Origin: Bdellovibrio sp.
GTDB taxonomy: Bacteria > Bdellovibrionota > Bdellovibrionia > Bdellovibrionales > Bdellovibrionaceae
NCBI GenBank assembly: GCA_014376435.1
Contig: JACMRL010000004.1
Location: forward strand, 237,329-301,328
DNA length: 64,000 nt
Direction: 5' to 3'
How positions within the stretch are numbered: position 1 is the first letter of the stretch; each line of letters opens with the position of its first letter. The notes under the pieces were generated by a model. The model saw nothing but the letters and a program-made list of their open reading frames with translations. It was not told the origin of the DNA and ran no database searches. Shown one piece after another: positions 36,150 through 44,623 of the stretch. A program made the translations under genes and the position numbers.

Positions 36150-36720
36150 ATGTCGAAAAAAACTTTTTTATACATGAGGGTATCAACATTAGATCAAGTC
36201 AACGGAGCGGAATCCCGGGCACTAGCACTTTTAGAATGGTGTACTCGAAATAACATTACAGAATATGAAACTTTCACCGGATATTTGGATCATACTTGGC
36301 GCGTTAGCACAGCTTGAGCGTTCAATGATTCAAGAAAGAGTTCGCGCCGGAATGAAAAATGCGAAAGCAAAAGGTAAAATCATTGGTCGTGTACGAAAAA
36401 GAAATTCCGCTTTGATTGAATCGCTTTTAGAAGCGGGCTTATCGTACAGAGAGATAGCTAGGATTTCTAAGTGCTCACATGGATCGGTTCACGCCCAAAA
36501 AAAGGAATTTTTAGCTCGTAAATCAAAAGAACAACAGCAAAAATTAGACGCACTTCAGAAAAAAATAACTGAAAATAAATCTGAAAATCCGATTGATACA
36601 ATGAAGTCGATGAATGTCCCAGACGACATCATACAGCAAGTTCAGGTTAAAATCGAAACTGAAGCCAGAAGTAAAGTTCATGAAATTACTGGTGGAGCTG
36701 GTTACGAAACTTACGACTAA
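36150..36720 (+). pseudogene. Serine recombinase (resolvase/invertase) with internal deletion
   Basis: The ATG at 36150 (AAAAGG upstream) opens MSKKTFLYMRVSTLDQV, a resolvase N-terminus with the catalytic-serine motif MRVST. After about 40 codons the sequence jumps to LGALAQLERSMIQERVRAGM in a different frame. That is the E-helix, followed by a helix-turn-helix (LEAGLSYREIARISKCSHGSV) and a charged tail ending at 36720. About 80 central residues of the catalytic domain are missing, and a frameshift separates the parts. The 151-codon C-terminal frame from 36265 could still yield a DNA-binding fragment. Confidence 0.85.
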
Positions 36721-36730
36721 GTTATCGGTT

Positions 36731-36767
36731 AAAAAAAATAGGAGCCATGATGGTTCCTATTTTTTTG
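36731..36767 (+). terminator. Intrinsic terminator after the recombinase remnant
   Basis: A-rich arm plus AATAGGAGCC pairs with GGTTCCTATT (one G-U), loop ATGAT, followed by TTTTTTT. The stem core is 36737-36746 with 36752-36761. Confidence 0.88.
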
Positions 36768-37173
36768 TCTAAGGTGACCAAAAGGACCACCTTTTGAGAA
36801 ATAAAATTTCCGTCCCGTTTCAAAAATAAATTTATTCGTGTAATAAAATTATTTTCTGAATCAATTCATGGGGACGCTGAACGCAATCCGCTTTTTTCAA
36901 GCGGTTTGCGAGTAAATAAAAGATTTCACAAGGAAGTGTTATTGTTCGGTCGGTTACGCCGGCTCTTATGTAAAAAAAAGCTCAGTTTTTTGGACGCATT
37001 TTAGGTGAAAAATTCTTGTATGCTTTAAATAAAAAATTATTCGCTTTCCTGAAAATAAAATCCTTTTGTTTAAAGATTTACAGCTCAATCACTTCGCGCG
37101 AGCGTATTACGAATCATTCGAGCTGGTGGAGTCTTGGACCGTGCTCTTTAAAAGCAAATACGACCGGATTTAG
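36768..37173. other. Island intergenic stretch without a supported gene
   Basis: AT-rich. A 69-codon plus-strand frame (37016-37225) has no ribosome site and overlaps the next gene's terminator, so it is not credited. No repeat or RNA gene was seen. Confidence 0.45.
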
Positions 37174-37209
37174 AAAAAGAAGACCTTTCAACGTGCACAG
37201 GCCTTCTTT
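37174..37209 (-). terminator. Intrinsic terminator of the 169-aa secreted gene
   Basis: An 11-base stem with one mismatch pairs 37176-37186 with 37199-37209 (AAAGAAG/CTTCTTT arms). It is followed on the minus strand by a T-run, 12 bases after the stop codon at 37222. Confidence 0.8.
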
Positions 37210-37221
37210 GTACTTTAAAAC

Positions 37222-37731
37222 TTAGCGCTGATTTAATTGCGATTCTAAAGTCATATAAATCGAATATTTATTGTCAAAATCAGTTATCTCAGAATAAACG
37301 ATTGCGCCGGCAACTTCTGAAAGTTTAAAGATTTCAATATTTGAAACAGCTTCTTTTTTGCCTTCTGATAAAAATCCATTTAATTGTTGAAATTCATCAA
37401 AATTTGATTGAACGACGTAGGTATGCGGTACGAGTTCGGCGTTACACATATCATAACCTCCTATAAAGATAGATCCACCATTTCTACCTTGACCGGGAAC
37501 TACAGATTCTCCCATGCGCCGAGACCCGGCTTCGCATCTTCTAATGGTAACGACAGCTTGCCGGCTAATTTTTGAAAGTCGTGAGTTTTCTAAGATTGAG
37601 CCTAGTAATTGAGGACTGCGCATTCGATTTTCAGCGCTTCGTGAATCGTCGTTTGCGCTGACCGCGTGCGACACTAATGGGGCTAAAAGTAAAGCGATGA
37701 CTGCCAATTTTTTAAAAATTCTAAGTTTCAT
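37222..37731 (-). CDS. Secreted protein of unknown function (169 aa)
   Basis: A signal peptide (MKLRIFKKLAVIALLLAPLVSHA) is followed by a mature chain of about 145 residues. It contains a basic helix region (ENSRLSKISRQAVVTIRRC), a Gly-rich loop (GQGRNGGSIFIGGYDMC) and a beta-rich C-terminus. Two cysteines could form one disulfide. The family is not recognised. It is island cargo with its own terminator, and is intact as far as visible. Confidence 0.7.
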   Translation of the reverse strand: MKLRIFKKLAVIALLLAPLVSHAVSANDDSRSAENRMRSPQLLGSILENSRLSKISRQAVVTIRRCEAGSRRMGESVVPGQGRNGGSIFIGGYDMCNAELVPHTYVVQSNFDEFQQLNGFLSEGKKEAVSNIEIFKLSEVAGAIVYSEITDFDNKYSIYMTLESQLNQR

Positions 37732-37872
37732 AAGTAACCTTTCGTTGTTAGTTATGAAATAAGCTTTGCAAGAAAAAAGCCCGTTTTTAGGAATGGAATG
37801 TAGATGAGAGCAAAGCTAATGCTTTTAATTAAGGATTTATTTTGTGACAAAAAGTGTTTAACAATTGAAAAA

Positions 37873-37980
37873 TTATTTTACGACTTCTTTAAATTCTTTA
37901 CCGGGTTTAAAACGGGGAACGTTGCTCGTTGGAATTTTATAGATTTGTCCCGTTTTGGGATTGCGGCCGGTTTTGGGTTT
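37873..37980 (-). pseudogene. C-terminal remnant of an HU-family DNA-binding protein
   Basis: Thirty-five codons before a TAA at 37873-37875 read KPKTGRNPKTGQIYKIPTSN and VPRFKPGKEFKEVVK, the classic HU/IHF beta-arm and C-terminal helix. An in-frame TGA immediately precedes it (37981-37983) and no N-terminal half is seen, so the gene is truncated. It lies inside the island, together with other decayed sequence. Confidence 0.65.
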
Positions 37981-38164
37981 TCAATTTTGGTGCCGGCGAG
38001 TCACTAAAGTAATGAATCTGGGTGCTCAATCGGTCCGCCGCTAATGAGCCTTTTGAAGCTCCAATGTTTTTGATCTGACGGCCGCTATAAACCGCGCTGT
38101 TAAGAAATACTAAAAGGCTCAGGCTTACTGACAGCGGCGCTAGTTTCGAGCAAAAGGCTGGGCT
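37937..38164 (-). pseudogene. Secreted-protein-like frame following an in-frame TAG
   Basis: In the same frame as the 75-aa gene at 38165-38392, and directly after its TAG, a further 75 sense codons run to a TAA at 37937. The product has a signal-like stretch (LAPLSVSLSLLVFLNSAVYS) and then GRQIKNIGASKGSLAADRLS. There is no ATG, GTG or TTG near the front. It partly overlaps the HU remnant in another frame, so both cannot be functional. A decayed gene is the simplest reading. Confidence 0.35.
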
Positions 38165-38392
38165 CTAATCGATTCTTAGGCGCCGAATAGGATTCCGATC
38201 TTGACCGGTCTCGCAAATTCGGTACGCTGCAAAGAATTTTTTAGGAGCTTGCATGATGCCGCGACTTGAAAAATCGAATTCAGCCCCGAATGTAGCCTGA
38301 GCCCAACTGGAAGAAGCCGTCAGTGAAGACAAGAAAAGCCCCACCACGGAAACAATCAGTCTGAAATTTAATCGACGCGGGCTTTTAATCAT
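38165..38392 (-). CDS. Short secreted protein, possibly truncated (75 aa)
   Basis: The frame extends to 38521, but the ATG at 38390-38392 begins a convincing signal peptide (RRLNFRLIVSVVGLFLSSLT, cleavage near SWAQA), so it is taken as the start. The mature part is only about 42 residues (ATFGAEFDFSSRGIMQAPKK and on to RRLRID). No ribosome site is obvious. The same frame continues beyond the TAG with sense codons, which suggests a truncated longer gene. The family is unknown. Confidence 0.4.
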   Translation of the reverse strand: MIKSPRRLNFRLIVSVVGLFLSSLTASSSWAQATFGAEFDFSSRGIMQAPKKFFAAYRICETGQDRNPIRRLRID

Positions 38393-38675
38393 AGAGCTAT
38401 TTACTGCAAACTGTTGCCAACCTATACCAGAATGAAAATGTAAAAAGTTTTGACAAAAATAAAGCTCGCTATGCTGATTTGAACTGAACTGATAAACCAC
38501 TGAGTCAGTCCTATCTGTCAAACTTCTTCGAGACTTCGGCCGTTAAGGGAGACTTTTACTAAAATAAATCTACATTGCTTTATACGCTGAACACGTTACA
38601 CCTTATATCTATGAAAAAAAGCATTCCTCCTTACATCTCCAAATAAGAAACCAGACCGCCAAGTTTAATTATTAG

Positions 38676-41258
38676 CTAATTAAAAGCTAGATTAGAATTT
38701 TCGATCGATCCGATGTTTAGTAATGTCAGCCGCAATTTATTTTCTCGCGTGTACTTTGCAAGATTCAACTCGAACTCGATAATCCAATCGTTGTGTCCTT
38801 CAGGGTCGATCAAGGTTTGCGCTATTTTACAAATATCACCCTCCGTTTTAATCTCTGTGTTGCGGTGAGCACGGGCCTTTTGATCGAAGCAAATTTGTTG
38901 ATGATCTTCGTAGTATGGTTTCAGGCAGTCTTCAAGCTCTTGGGGACGCCAAGATAAATTTTGTTCGGGATCACTTATTGAAAGATATTCGGAAGCCAGT
39001 TGATAATTTTTCAAAGATAGAAGTTTCAAAAAGCGGTGAATTTCATTTCGGATCATCAGCGTTACTAATTTTAGGTCTTGTTGTCGATCAGGTTGAAGTC
39101 CTTGTGCCGCTGGCGTAACAGATAAAGTTTGTGAAGATTGCATTTTTTGCCAGTCATCTATCAGGCTAGAATCTGTTTCGCGCACCATGGTTCCGAAGTA
39201 AGCAGCGATGGCCCGGACGTCATCCGTTTTTGCAACATCGGGGACTGTTTGCTCAATCACTTTGAAAACTTCGCTCAAGTAGCGAAGAAGAATTCCCTCG
39301 ATGCGTTGAAGGCCATAATCTCTGACGTACTCGTCAAAAGATTGAAAAGTTTCATACATCTCTCGGGCGATCGACTTGGGACGGATATTTTCTTCACCGA
39401 CCCAAGGACAAGCGTCCGAGAAAATATTAAAGCGAGAGTAAATAAAATCTCGATTGGGCTTCGGATGCTCTAATTTATCAAGCTCGGCGATGCGTTCCTC
39501 AAACTCGATCCCGGCTAGCTTCATTTCAAACATTTTTTCTGATTTTAAGCGATCCAGTTGTTTTCGTAAAATCAGATCGGGGCTTTCAAGAATGGCTTCC
39601 ACCAGACTTAATAGATCAAGGGGATAATTCGCATCGGCGGGATCTAATAATTTTAGGGTATCCAGTAAAAACAATGAAAGGCTATTATTTAAAGAAAAGT
39701 CTTTTTGAAGATCAACATGAACTTGAATTCTTTTCTTATTGCTCACTACGCCCGCGGGCTTCGGCAGAAAATCAATTATTTTTCGTTCATACAACGACCG
39801 AAAATAGGTAAATGTTAATTTTCTTAAGTGTTTTTTGTTCCCGACACTGCCGTGCGAACGCTGGATCAGTTTTCGCATAGAATCGCATGCGCTTTCGGAA
39901 TGGCTCCGTGAATCTCGGCTAAGAACATTTAATAACATACTGTGCGAAACCTGAAAGTTCGAGACCAGTGCCTCAGGTTTTGCGCCGATCAACTTTTTAA
40001 ATGTGTCGTGGGTCCAGAGAACAAACCCGTGTGGGGGTGGCATTTTTAAAATCATTTTTTTAGCTTTCGCTGGATTGGCATTGGCTTTTAATTTTATTTT
40101 TATATTCTCGATCACATGCTCCGGCGCCTGAGCGACTACTAGGCCGCGATCATCAAAGCCTCGTCGGCCAGCTCGTCCACTGATCTGGTGAAAATCACGC
40201 GCGCTTAAAATCGACGTTTTTTTACCGTCGTATTTGCAAAGTTTCGTTAAAAGAACGGTGCGGATAGGGACATTGACTCCGACGCCTAAGGTGTCGGTGC
40301 CGCTGATGAGTTTAAGTAGCCCTTGCTGCGCAAGCTTCTCCGTCAAAATGCGGTACCGGGGAAGTAAACCGGCATGATGAAGTCCGATTCCATTCTTCAG
40401 AAATCTTTGAATTTCTTTTCCGTAAGAACTCGGAAAGGGAATTCCTTCGATCGCTTTGTTAATTTTTTGTTTTTCATCTTTGGAAACAAAATCAATACTT
40501 AAAAGATTTTGCGCAACTTCTGCGGCTTCCCGCTGTGAAAAATTCACTAAGTAAATCGGGTAAAGTTGTTTGGCGATCAGTTCAGAAACCGTTTCATGAA
40601 GTGGGGTTTCGCGGTACTCAAAGTCTAACGGCACGGGACGATCTTGCGAGGATACGATTGTCGTGGGCTTTTGGTTAAGTTCTGTCAGGGCCGTCGCAAA
40701 AAAATCCATATCACCCAGGGTGGCTGACATCAGAATAAAGCGGGTTTTCTTTAAGATCAGTAATGGAACTTGCCAGGCCACTCCGCGCTCGTGATCCGAG
40801 TAGTAATGGAACTCATCCATCACGACATCATCGACAGGGCATTTTTCACCATCCCTAAGGGCCATGTTCGATAAAATTTCGGCCGTACAGCAGATGATCG
40901 GAGCCTGCTGATTCACTCCGCCATCCCCTGTAATCATTCCCACTTGATCTGGGCCAAAGGCAGCGCAAAGATCCCTGAACTTTTCGTTAACTAAAGCCTT
41001 AATGGGACAGGTATAAAAAGATCTGCGCCCCCGGGAAAGCGAATCAAAATGGAGAGCTAAGGCGACCAGAGATTTCCCTGAACCTGTTGGCGTATTTAAA
41101 ATAATATTTTTTGATTCAATCAGTTCTAGAATAGCTTCTTCTTGCGCGGGATACAGCTGAAGGTTTTTCGAAGATGTATAATCTAAGAAGCGATCTAAAA
41201 TGGAATCAGTGCTGACTTCTGCTTTGAGCGGAAGCCGCCAATAAAGGGGCCAGTCCAT
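38676..41258 (-). CDS. Ski2-like DExH-box helicase with DUF3516
   Basis: Superfamily 2 helicase motifs are all present: Walker A TPTGSGKS (56-63), DEFH (148-151), SAT (178-180), [12 protein letters not shown] (292-303) and motif [12 protein letters not shown] (358-367). The remaining 490 residues match the helical DUF3516 type found with bacterial Ski2-like helicases, and no other nuclease domain is seen. The role is likely RNA (or RNA/DNA) unwinding in the cytoplasm; the substrate is unknown. It is the largest gene inside the tRNA-Leu island and appears intact. Start ATG at 41256-41258; no strong ribosome site. Confidence 0.9.
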   Translation of the reverse strand: MDWPLYWRLPLKAEVSTDSILDRFLDYTSSKNLQLYPAQEEAILELIESKNIILNTPTGSGKSLVALALHFDSLSRGRRSFYTCPIKALVNEKFRDLCAAFGPDQVGMITGDGGVNQQAPIICCTAEILSNMALRDGEKCPVDDVVMDEFHYYSDHERGVAWQVPLLILKKTRFILMSATLGDMDFFATALTELNQKPTTIVSSQDRPVPLDFEYRETPLHETVSELIAKQLYPIYLVNFSQREAAEVAQNLLSIDFVSKDEKQKINKAIEGIPFPSSYGKEIQRFLKNGIGLHHAGLLPRYRILTEKLAQQGLLKLISGTDTLGVGVNVPIRTVLLTKLCKYDGKKTSILSARDFHQISGRAGRRGFDDRGLVVAQAPEHVIENIKIKLKANANPAKAKKMILKMPPPHGFVLWTHDTFKKLIGAKPEALVSNFQVSHSMLLNVLSRDSRSHSESACDSMRKLIQRSHGSVGNKKHLRKLTFTYFRSLYERKIIDFLPKPAGVVSNKKRIQVHVDLQKDFSLNNSLSLFLLDTLKLLDPADANYPLDLLSLVEAILESPDLILRKQLDRLKSEKMFEMKLAGIEFEERIAELDKLEHPKPNRDFIYSRFNIFSDACPWVGEENIRPKSIAREMYETFQSFDEYVRDYGLQRIEGILLRYLSEVFKVIEQTVPDVAKTDDVRAIAAYFGTMVRETDSSLIDDWQKMQSSQTLSVTPAAQGLQPDRQQDLKLVTLMIRNEIHRFLKLLSLKNYQLASEYLSISDPEQNLSWRPQELEDCLKPYYEDHQQICFDQKARAHRNTEIKTEGDICKIAQTLIDPEGHNDWIIEFELNLAKYTRENKLRLTLLNIGSIENSNLAFN

Positions 41259-41660
41259 GCTTTATCGTAAGCCTTCGCTCCTGAAAGGGAAGAAGTTTCT
41301 TTCGGTATGAGCCGCGAGCCTTTTTTAATCTTTAAGCAGGAAAACCTCGTTCAAGGTGTTAGCAAGTAGAGCGACTCGTTTAGGAAAAAAGAGCTGGGCA
41401 CTAATCCCTTCCTTTTGAAAATTTCCAGCTACGCCAAACGCCGCATTATTGCGGTGTTTTTTATTTCTTCATCTTGTCCCCACGAAAAAATATCTAAATT
41501 TAAATAATTTTTATTTTTCGACGGGAAAACGGCGGGAATCAATATTTTGAAAAGTCAGTCAGGATCGGATTGATTACCTGGCCAGCAATTCCGGAATCTA
41601 GAATCGGCACAGGAGTTTTTTTCCTGCGCATAGGAGTTTTGATCACTTCGCATTTTCACT
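41259..41660. other. Island intergenic stretch next to tRNA-Leu
   Basis: No gene is supported. A plus-strand hairpin-T terminator lies at 41438-41464. Two near-identical short segments containing AGGAGTTTT occur around 41612-41640. A position next to the attachment tRNA is where an integrase gene would be expected, but none is readable. Confidence 0.5.
41438..41464 (+). terminator. Orphan intrinsic terminator in the island
   Basis: ACGCCGC and GCGGTGT pair (one G-U) around ATTATT and are followed by TTTTTT. No plus-strand gene precedes it now; it may be left from a lost gene. Confidence 0.6.
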
Positions 41661-41663
41661 GGC

Positions 41664-41680
41664 GGATAGGTGGCGGATTG
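41664..41680. repeat. 17-bp repeat with GGCGGAT units, right island end
   Basis: Identical to 35761-35777. A further GGCGGAT starts at 41661, so two units lie 11 bases apart, just inside the right attachment repeat. Confidence 0.5.
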
Positions 41681-41686
41681 AACAAA

Positions 41687-41723
41687 AAAAATCCTCAAAA
41701 ACTTTTCTTTTTTGAGGATTTTT
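41687..41723 (-). terminator. Terminator downstream of tRNA-Leu(UAA)
   Basis: AAAAATCCTCAAAA pairs with a TTTTTTGAGGATTTTT arm (41709-41723) and T/A runs flank both sides, so it can act in either direction. On the minus strand it ends the tRNA transcript 33 bases after the CCA. The left island repeat keeps only one arm of it. Confidence 0.75.
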
Positions 41724-41820
41724 AAAAACTGTAACTAATTAATTTCGCTAGTGAATTGGTGCCCTGGGCCGGACTTGAACCGGCACGCCCCTGTAAAGGA
41801 AGCTCAGGATTTTAAGTCCT
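41711..41820. repeat. Right island repeat (attachment sequence within tRNA-Leu)
   Basis: Partner of 35531-35640, at a constant 6,180-base offset. It covers the 3' half of the intact tRNA and about 46 bases of downstream flank. Eight of 110 positions differ. Confidence 0.85.
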
Positions 41821-41848
41821 GTGCGTCTACCAGTTTCGCCACCAGGGC
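41757..41848 (-). tRNA. tRNA-Leu, anticodon UAA
   Basis: On the minus strand the acceptor GCCCTGG pairs with CCAGGGC, followed by A and an encoded CCA. The D-arm AAACTGGTAGA, anticodon stem CAGGA/TCCTG with loop CTTAAAA (anticodon TAA), a long class II variable arm and the T-arm GCCGG-TTCAAGT-CCGGC are all intact. It serves as the integration site of the island on its 3' side. Confidence 0.97.
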
Positions 41849-41873
41849 ACTGGTGTAAAAAAGCAGAAAGCAA

Positions 41874-41902
41874 AAACTAACCTTTCGTGAAAAACTTGTC
41901 AC
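41874..41902 (-). promoter_or_regulatory. Promoter of tRNA-Leu(UAA)
   Basis: On the minus strand GTGACA (41897-41902) and TAGTTT (41874-41879) are 17 bases apart, about 25 bases upstream of the tRNA 5' end. Confidence 0.5.
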
Positions 41903-41969
41903 TCATTTTATTACCATGCGTAGTCCTTTCGATTGACTCTGAATTGATCCCGTTGAATGCTTTTGGGCT

Positions 41970-42653
41970 GTGCCAAACACGATCAAAGTTGAGTTTAAAA
42001 AAAAATTCTGGACCGGTTTTTTGCTGATATTTTCAGCGGTCCTTGCTGCAACCTTTGCAGATCAATTACTTAATAAGCAAATCGACAGCATTATCCGATC
42101 TCCGCAAGGTTTATCGAACATGATTTGGGTTTGGGGATTGTTGTCTTTGAATGTAACTTTATTCTTTCCGCTGTTGATTACTTTGCTGTGTTCGCAAACT
42201 TTGGCGGTGAATGTGCATTCCTTCCGCTCTTTCTTTAATGGAAAATTTGAATTAGGCCTGATCGAAACTTTGCGGGCTTGGGGCAAAACCTTTTTGTGGT
42301 GTTTTGTTTTTATTATTCCGGGCTTGATTAAATATACTTACTATTTAATGGCGCCTTACGTCGTGTTTTTTTCGGAACGCTACGCGGAAGGCGAAGTAGA
42401 TGCTCTTGAATATTCCGCATTGTTGTCGAAAAAATTTTGGTGGAGACTGAATCTGTGGCTAACCGTTTTTTATTTTGTCATTCCTGTTATTTTGTCTTCA
42501 TTGTTAGATGAGTATAGATTGTTTAGCCTGCACCCCGTTTCCGCTTTAGCTTGTGTTTTATTAGAAACGTGTTTGGTTTTGAGCTTTAATTATTTTATTC
42601 TAAAATTATTTTTTAAATATTTAAACGAGGTAGAACATGGCTCTGTTATTTAA
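41970..42653 (+). CDS. Inner-membrane protein of unknown function (227 aa)
   Basis: About five hydrophobic segments are visible: WTGFLLIFSAVLAATFA, MIWVWGLLSLNVTLFFPLLI, TFLWCFVFIIPGLIKYTYYL, LWLTVFYFVIPVILSSLL and ALACVLLETCLVLSFNYFIL. A basic loop sits between segments 2 and 3. The layout recalls DUF975/YciC-like multi-pass proteins, but I cannot assign it. The start is GTG without a clear ribosome site. Its end overlaps the following IMPDH-like gene by 17 bases. Confidence 0.65.
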   Translation: MPNTIKVEFKKKFWTGFLLIFSAVLAATFADQLLNKQIDSIIRSPQGLSNMIWVWGLLSLNVTLFFPLLITLLCSQTLAVNVHSFRSFFNGKFELGLIETLRAWGKTFLWCFVFIIPGLIKYTYYLMAPYVVFFSERYAEGEVDALEYSALLSKKFWWRLNLWLTVFYFVIPVILSSLLDEYRLFSLHPVSALACVLLETCLVLSFNYFILKLFFKYLNEVEHGSVI

Positions 42654-43686
42654 TTGGCAAGGTATTAAAGATCGTAACGAAGGACTTACTTTTGACGATG
42701 TATTAATTATTCCGTCAAAATCAGAAATTCGTTCGCGCCGTGACCCGTCTTTAAAATCGCAACTGACAAAAACTTTATTTTTAGAAACTCCGATTATTTC
42801 GGCTAATATGGATACGGTGACCGAATCTAAAATGGCGATTGCCATGCATAAAATGGGTGGCTTAGGAATTCTTCATCGCTTCATGACGGTCGAACAGCAA
42901 GTTGAAGAAGTCCGTTTAGTTAAAGAAGCTGGTGCTGAAATTATTTCGGCTAGCATTGGTGTAAATGGCGATTTCAAAGAACGCGCAGAAGCTTTAGTAA
43001 GGGCAGGCGTAAATTTAATGACGATTGATATCGCGCACGGACATTCAGTGCAAATGATGGAAACATTGAAATGGCTTAAAGATAAATTTTCTGGGCTACA
43101 AGTGATCGCCGGAAATTTAGCAATGCCCGATGCCGCGATCGATTTAATCGAAGCCGGTGCGGACGCGATCAAAGTAGGAATTGGCCCGGGCTCGATGTGT
43201 ACGACTCGAATTATTACGGGCTGTGGAGTTCCGCAGTTAACCGCGATCGCGCTTTGCGCGGAAGCCGCTGAATCTTACGGAGTGCCCGTTATCGCCGACG
43301 GCGGAATCCGAACGAGCGGCGATATGGTGAAAGCTTTTGCCGCCGGTGCCAGCACAATTATGTTAGGCAGCATGTTATCAGGTACGATAGAAACTCCCGG
43401 CGATATCGTAAACGGCCGCAAGCAATATCGCGGAATGGCTTCTAAAAAAGCGCAGATCTCTTGGCGCGGTGATATGCCGGAAGGCATGGCCCCCGAGGGG
43501 GAATCAACTTTTGTAAATGTAAAGGGTCACGTGGATACGGTGATTTCAGAATTAACGGGCGGCATCCGCAGCGGCATGAGCTACATGAATGCCACAACGA
43601 TTGCCGAAATTAAATTAAAAGCAAAATTCATGGCGATGTCAGCCAACGGTATTTCTGAATCACGAGCGCACGGGGTCAGATCTTGA
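42637..43686 (+). CDS. CBS-less IMP dehydrogenase / GMP reductase family enzyme
   Basis: The (beta/alpha)8 oxidoreductase of the IMPDH/GMPR family has the substrate loop [11 protein letters not shown] with catalytic C188, [10 protein letters not shown] for phosphate binding and ANMDTV near the start. There is no CBS pair. The mobile flap ([12 protein letters not shown] to MAPEGE) is short, as in GMP reductase, not long as in classic IMPDH, so reductive deamination of GMP to IMP is the better guess. IMP dehydrogenase activity cannot be excluded. The ATG has GAGGT upstream; TTGA overlap with murI. Confidence 0.85.
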   Translation: MALLFNWQGIKDRNEGLTFDDVLIIPSKSEIRSRRDPSLKSQLTKTLFLETPIISANMDTVTESKMAIAMHKMGGLGILHRFMTVEQQVEEVRLVKEAGAEIISASIGVNGDFKERAEALVRAGVNLMTIDIAHGHSVQMMETLKWLKDKFSGLQVIAGNLAMPDAAIDLIEAGADAIKVGIGPGSMCTTRIITGCGVPQLTAIALCAEAAESYGVPVIADGGIRTSGDMVKAFAAGASTIMLGSMLSGTIETPGDIVNGRKQYRGMASKKAQISWRGDMPEGMAPEGESTFVNVKGHVDTVISELTGGIRSGMSYMNATTIAEIKLKAKFMAMSANGISESRAHGVRS

Positions 43687-44513
43687 ATTTAAAAACAGAT
43701 TCTTTAGAATTTGATGCACGCCCGATCGGAGTTTTTGACTCTGGGATTGGCGGCATCACGGTTTTACGGGAACTTGTTAAGGCATTTCCGGAAGAAAATT
43801 TTATTTACTTAGGCGATACGGCCAGGCTTCCTTACGGTTCGAAATCAGCCGAAACGGTTCGTAAATATTCCCTACAGAATATGAAGTTTTTAATGTCACG
43901 CGATGTGAAGGCGATGATCGTGGCGTGTAATACCGCTTCGACGCAAGTGTTTGAAGATCACTTTGAAAATACTCCAGTTTACAATGTGATTGATCCGGGT
44001 TCTGCTTTAGCGGCCGCAAAAACTTTAAATAAAAAAATTGCGGTACTAGCCACGCGCGCGACGATCAAGGCAGGTTCGTACGTTAAAAAAATCCACGCTA
44101 TATTACCAGATGCCGAAGTTTTGTCGCAGGCCTGCCCGCTATTTGTTCCGCTGGCCGAAGAAGGCTGGCACGATGATCCGATTACAAATTTAATTGCTTT
44201 CCGTTATTTACAAAATTTAAAAACTTCTGACATCGATACGGTCGTTTTGGGCTGTACTCATTACCCATTAATTAAATCCGCTATTCAAAAAGTTTTTGGA
44301 AATCATGTTCAGCTCATTGATTCAGGTGAAGCCGTGGCTTTACAAATTAAAAGTGATTTTTTAAGTCAGAAATTAAAACGAAATTCAAATCGCGATGTAA
44401 GTTTAATGATCGCATTGACGGATTCGAGTGAACACTTTGAAAACCTATCTTCCCAGCTGCTGGCTCCCGTCTCAGACACTAAAATTTGTTTCGAAACAGT
44501 TTCCGTCATCTGA
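43683..44513 (+). CDS. murI: Glutamate racemase
   Basis: MurI supplies D-glutamate for peptidoglycan. The family motifs are PIGVFDSGIGGITVLRE at 14-30, GDTARLPYG at 44-52, the first catalytic cysteine in VACNTAS (C82) and the second in LGCTHYPL (C191), with histidine next to it. The 276 residues are typical. The TTG start lies inside the end of the preceding gene (TTGA overlap), so it is translationally coupled to the purine enzyme, an unusual partner. Confidence 0.95.
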   Translation: MNLKTDSLEFDARPIGVFDSGIGGITVLRELVKAFPEENFIYLGDTARLPYGSKSAETVRKYSLQNMKFLMSRDVKAMIVACNTASTQVFEDHFENTPVYNVIDPGSALAAAKTLNKKIAVLATRATIKAGSYVKKIHAILPDAEVLSQACPLFVPLAEEGWHDDPITNLIAFRYLQNLKTSDIDTVVLGCTHYPLIKSAIQKVFGNHVQLIDSGEAVALQIKSDFLSQKLKRNSNRDVSLMIALTDSSEHFENLSSQLLAPVSDTKICFETVSVI

Positions 44514-44623
44514 CCAATCTTTTGACGGCCCCTCACGGTTAAAGAGTTATAAAATCGCTCAGAATTGATACCGCCTAAAGCTTTACGGGCATTGAACCTG
44601 CTTGGTCATGGGTAGAGGTCCAT

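Larger units (their letters stand above)
35531..41820. mobile_element. 6.18-kb tRNA-Leu(UAA)-associated genomic island
   Basis: The island lies between a 110-bp direct repeat (35531-35640) and its partner (41711-41820), offset by exactly 6,180 bases. The right copy is the 3' part of an intact tRNA-Leu plus its downstream flank; the left copy is a displaced tRNA 3' fragment. This is the classic signature of site-specific integration into a tRNA anticodon-loop site. Cargo: a 55-aa membrane peptide, a deleted serine recombinase, a secreted 169-aa protein, decayed HU and secreted genes, and a Ski2-like helicase. No intact integrase remains, so the island looks immobile. Confidence 0.8.

Noticed and set aside
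37016..37225. 69-codon plus-strand frame in the island
   Set aside because: No ribosome site and it runs through the terminator of the opposing gene.
37804..38007. 67-codon plus-strand frame
   Set aside because: It is antisense to the HU remnant, which has a real family match on the other strand.
42637..43686. Calling this gene guaB
   Set aside because: No CBS domains and a short GMP-reductase-like flap; family membership is certain but the reaction direction is not.
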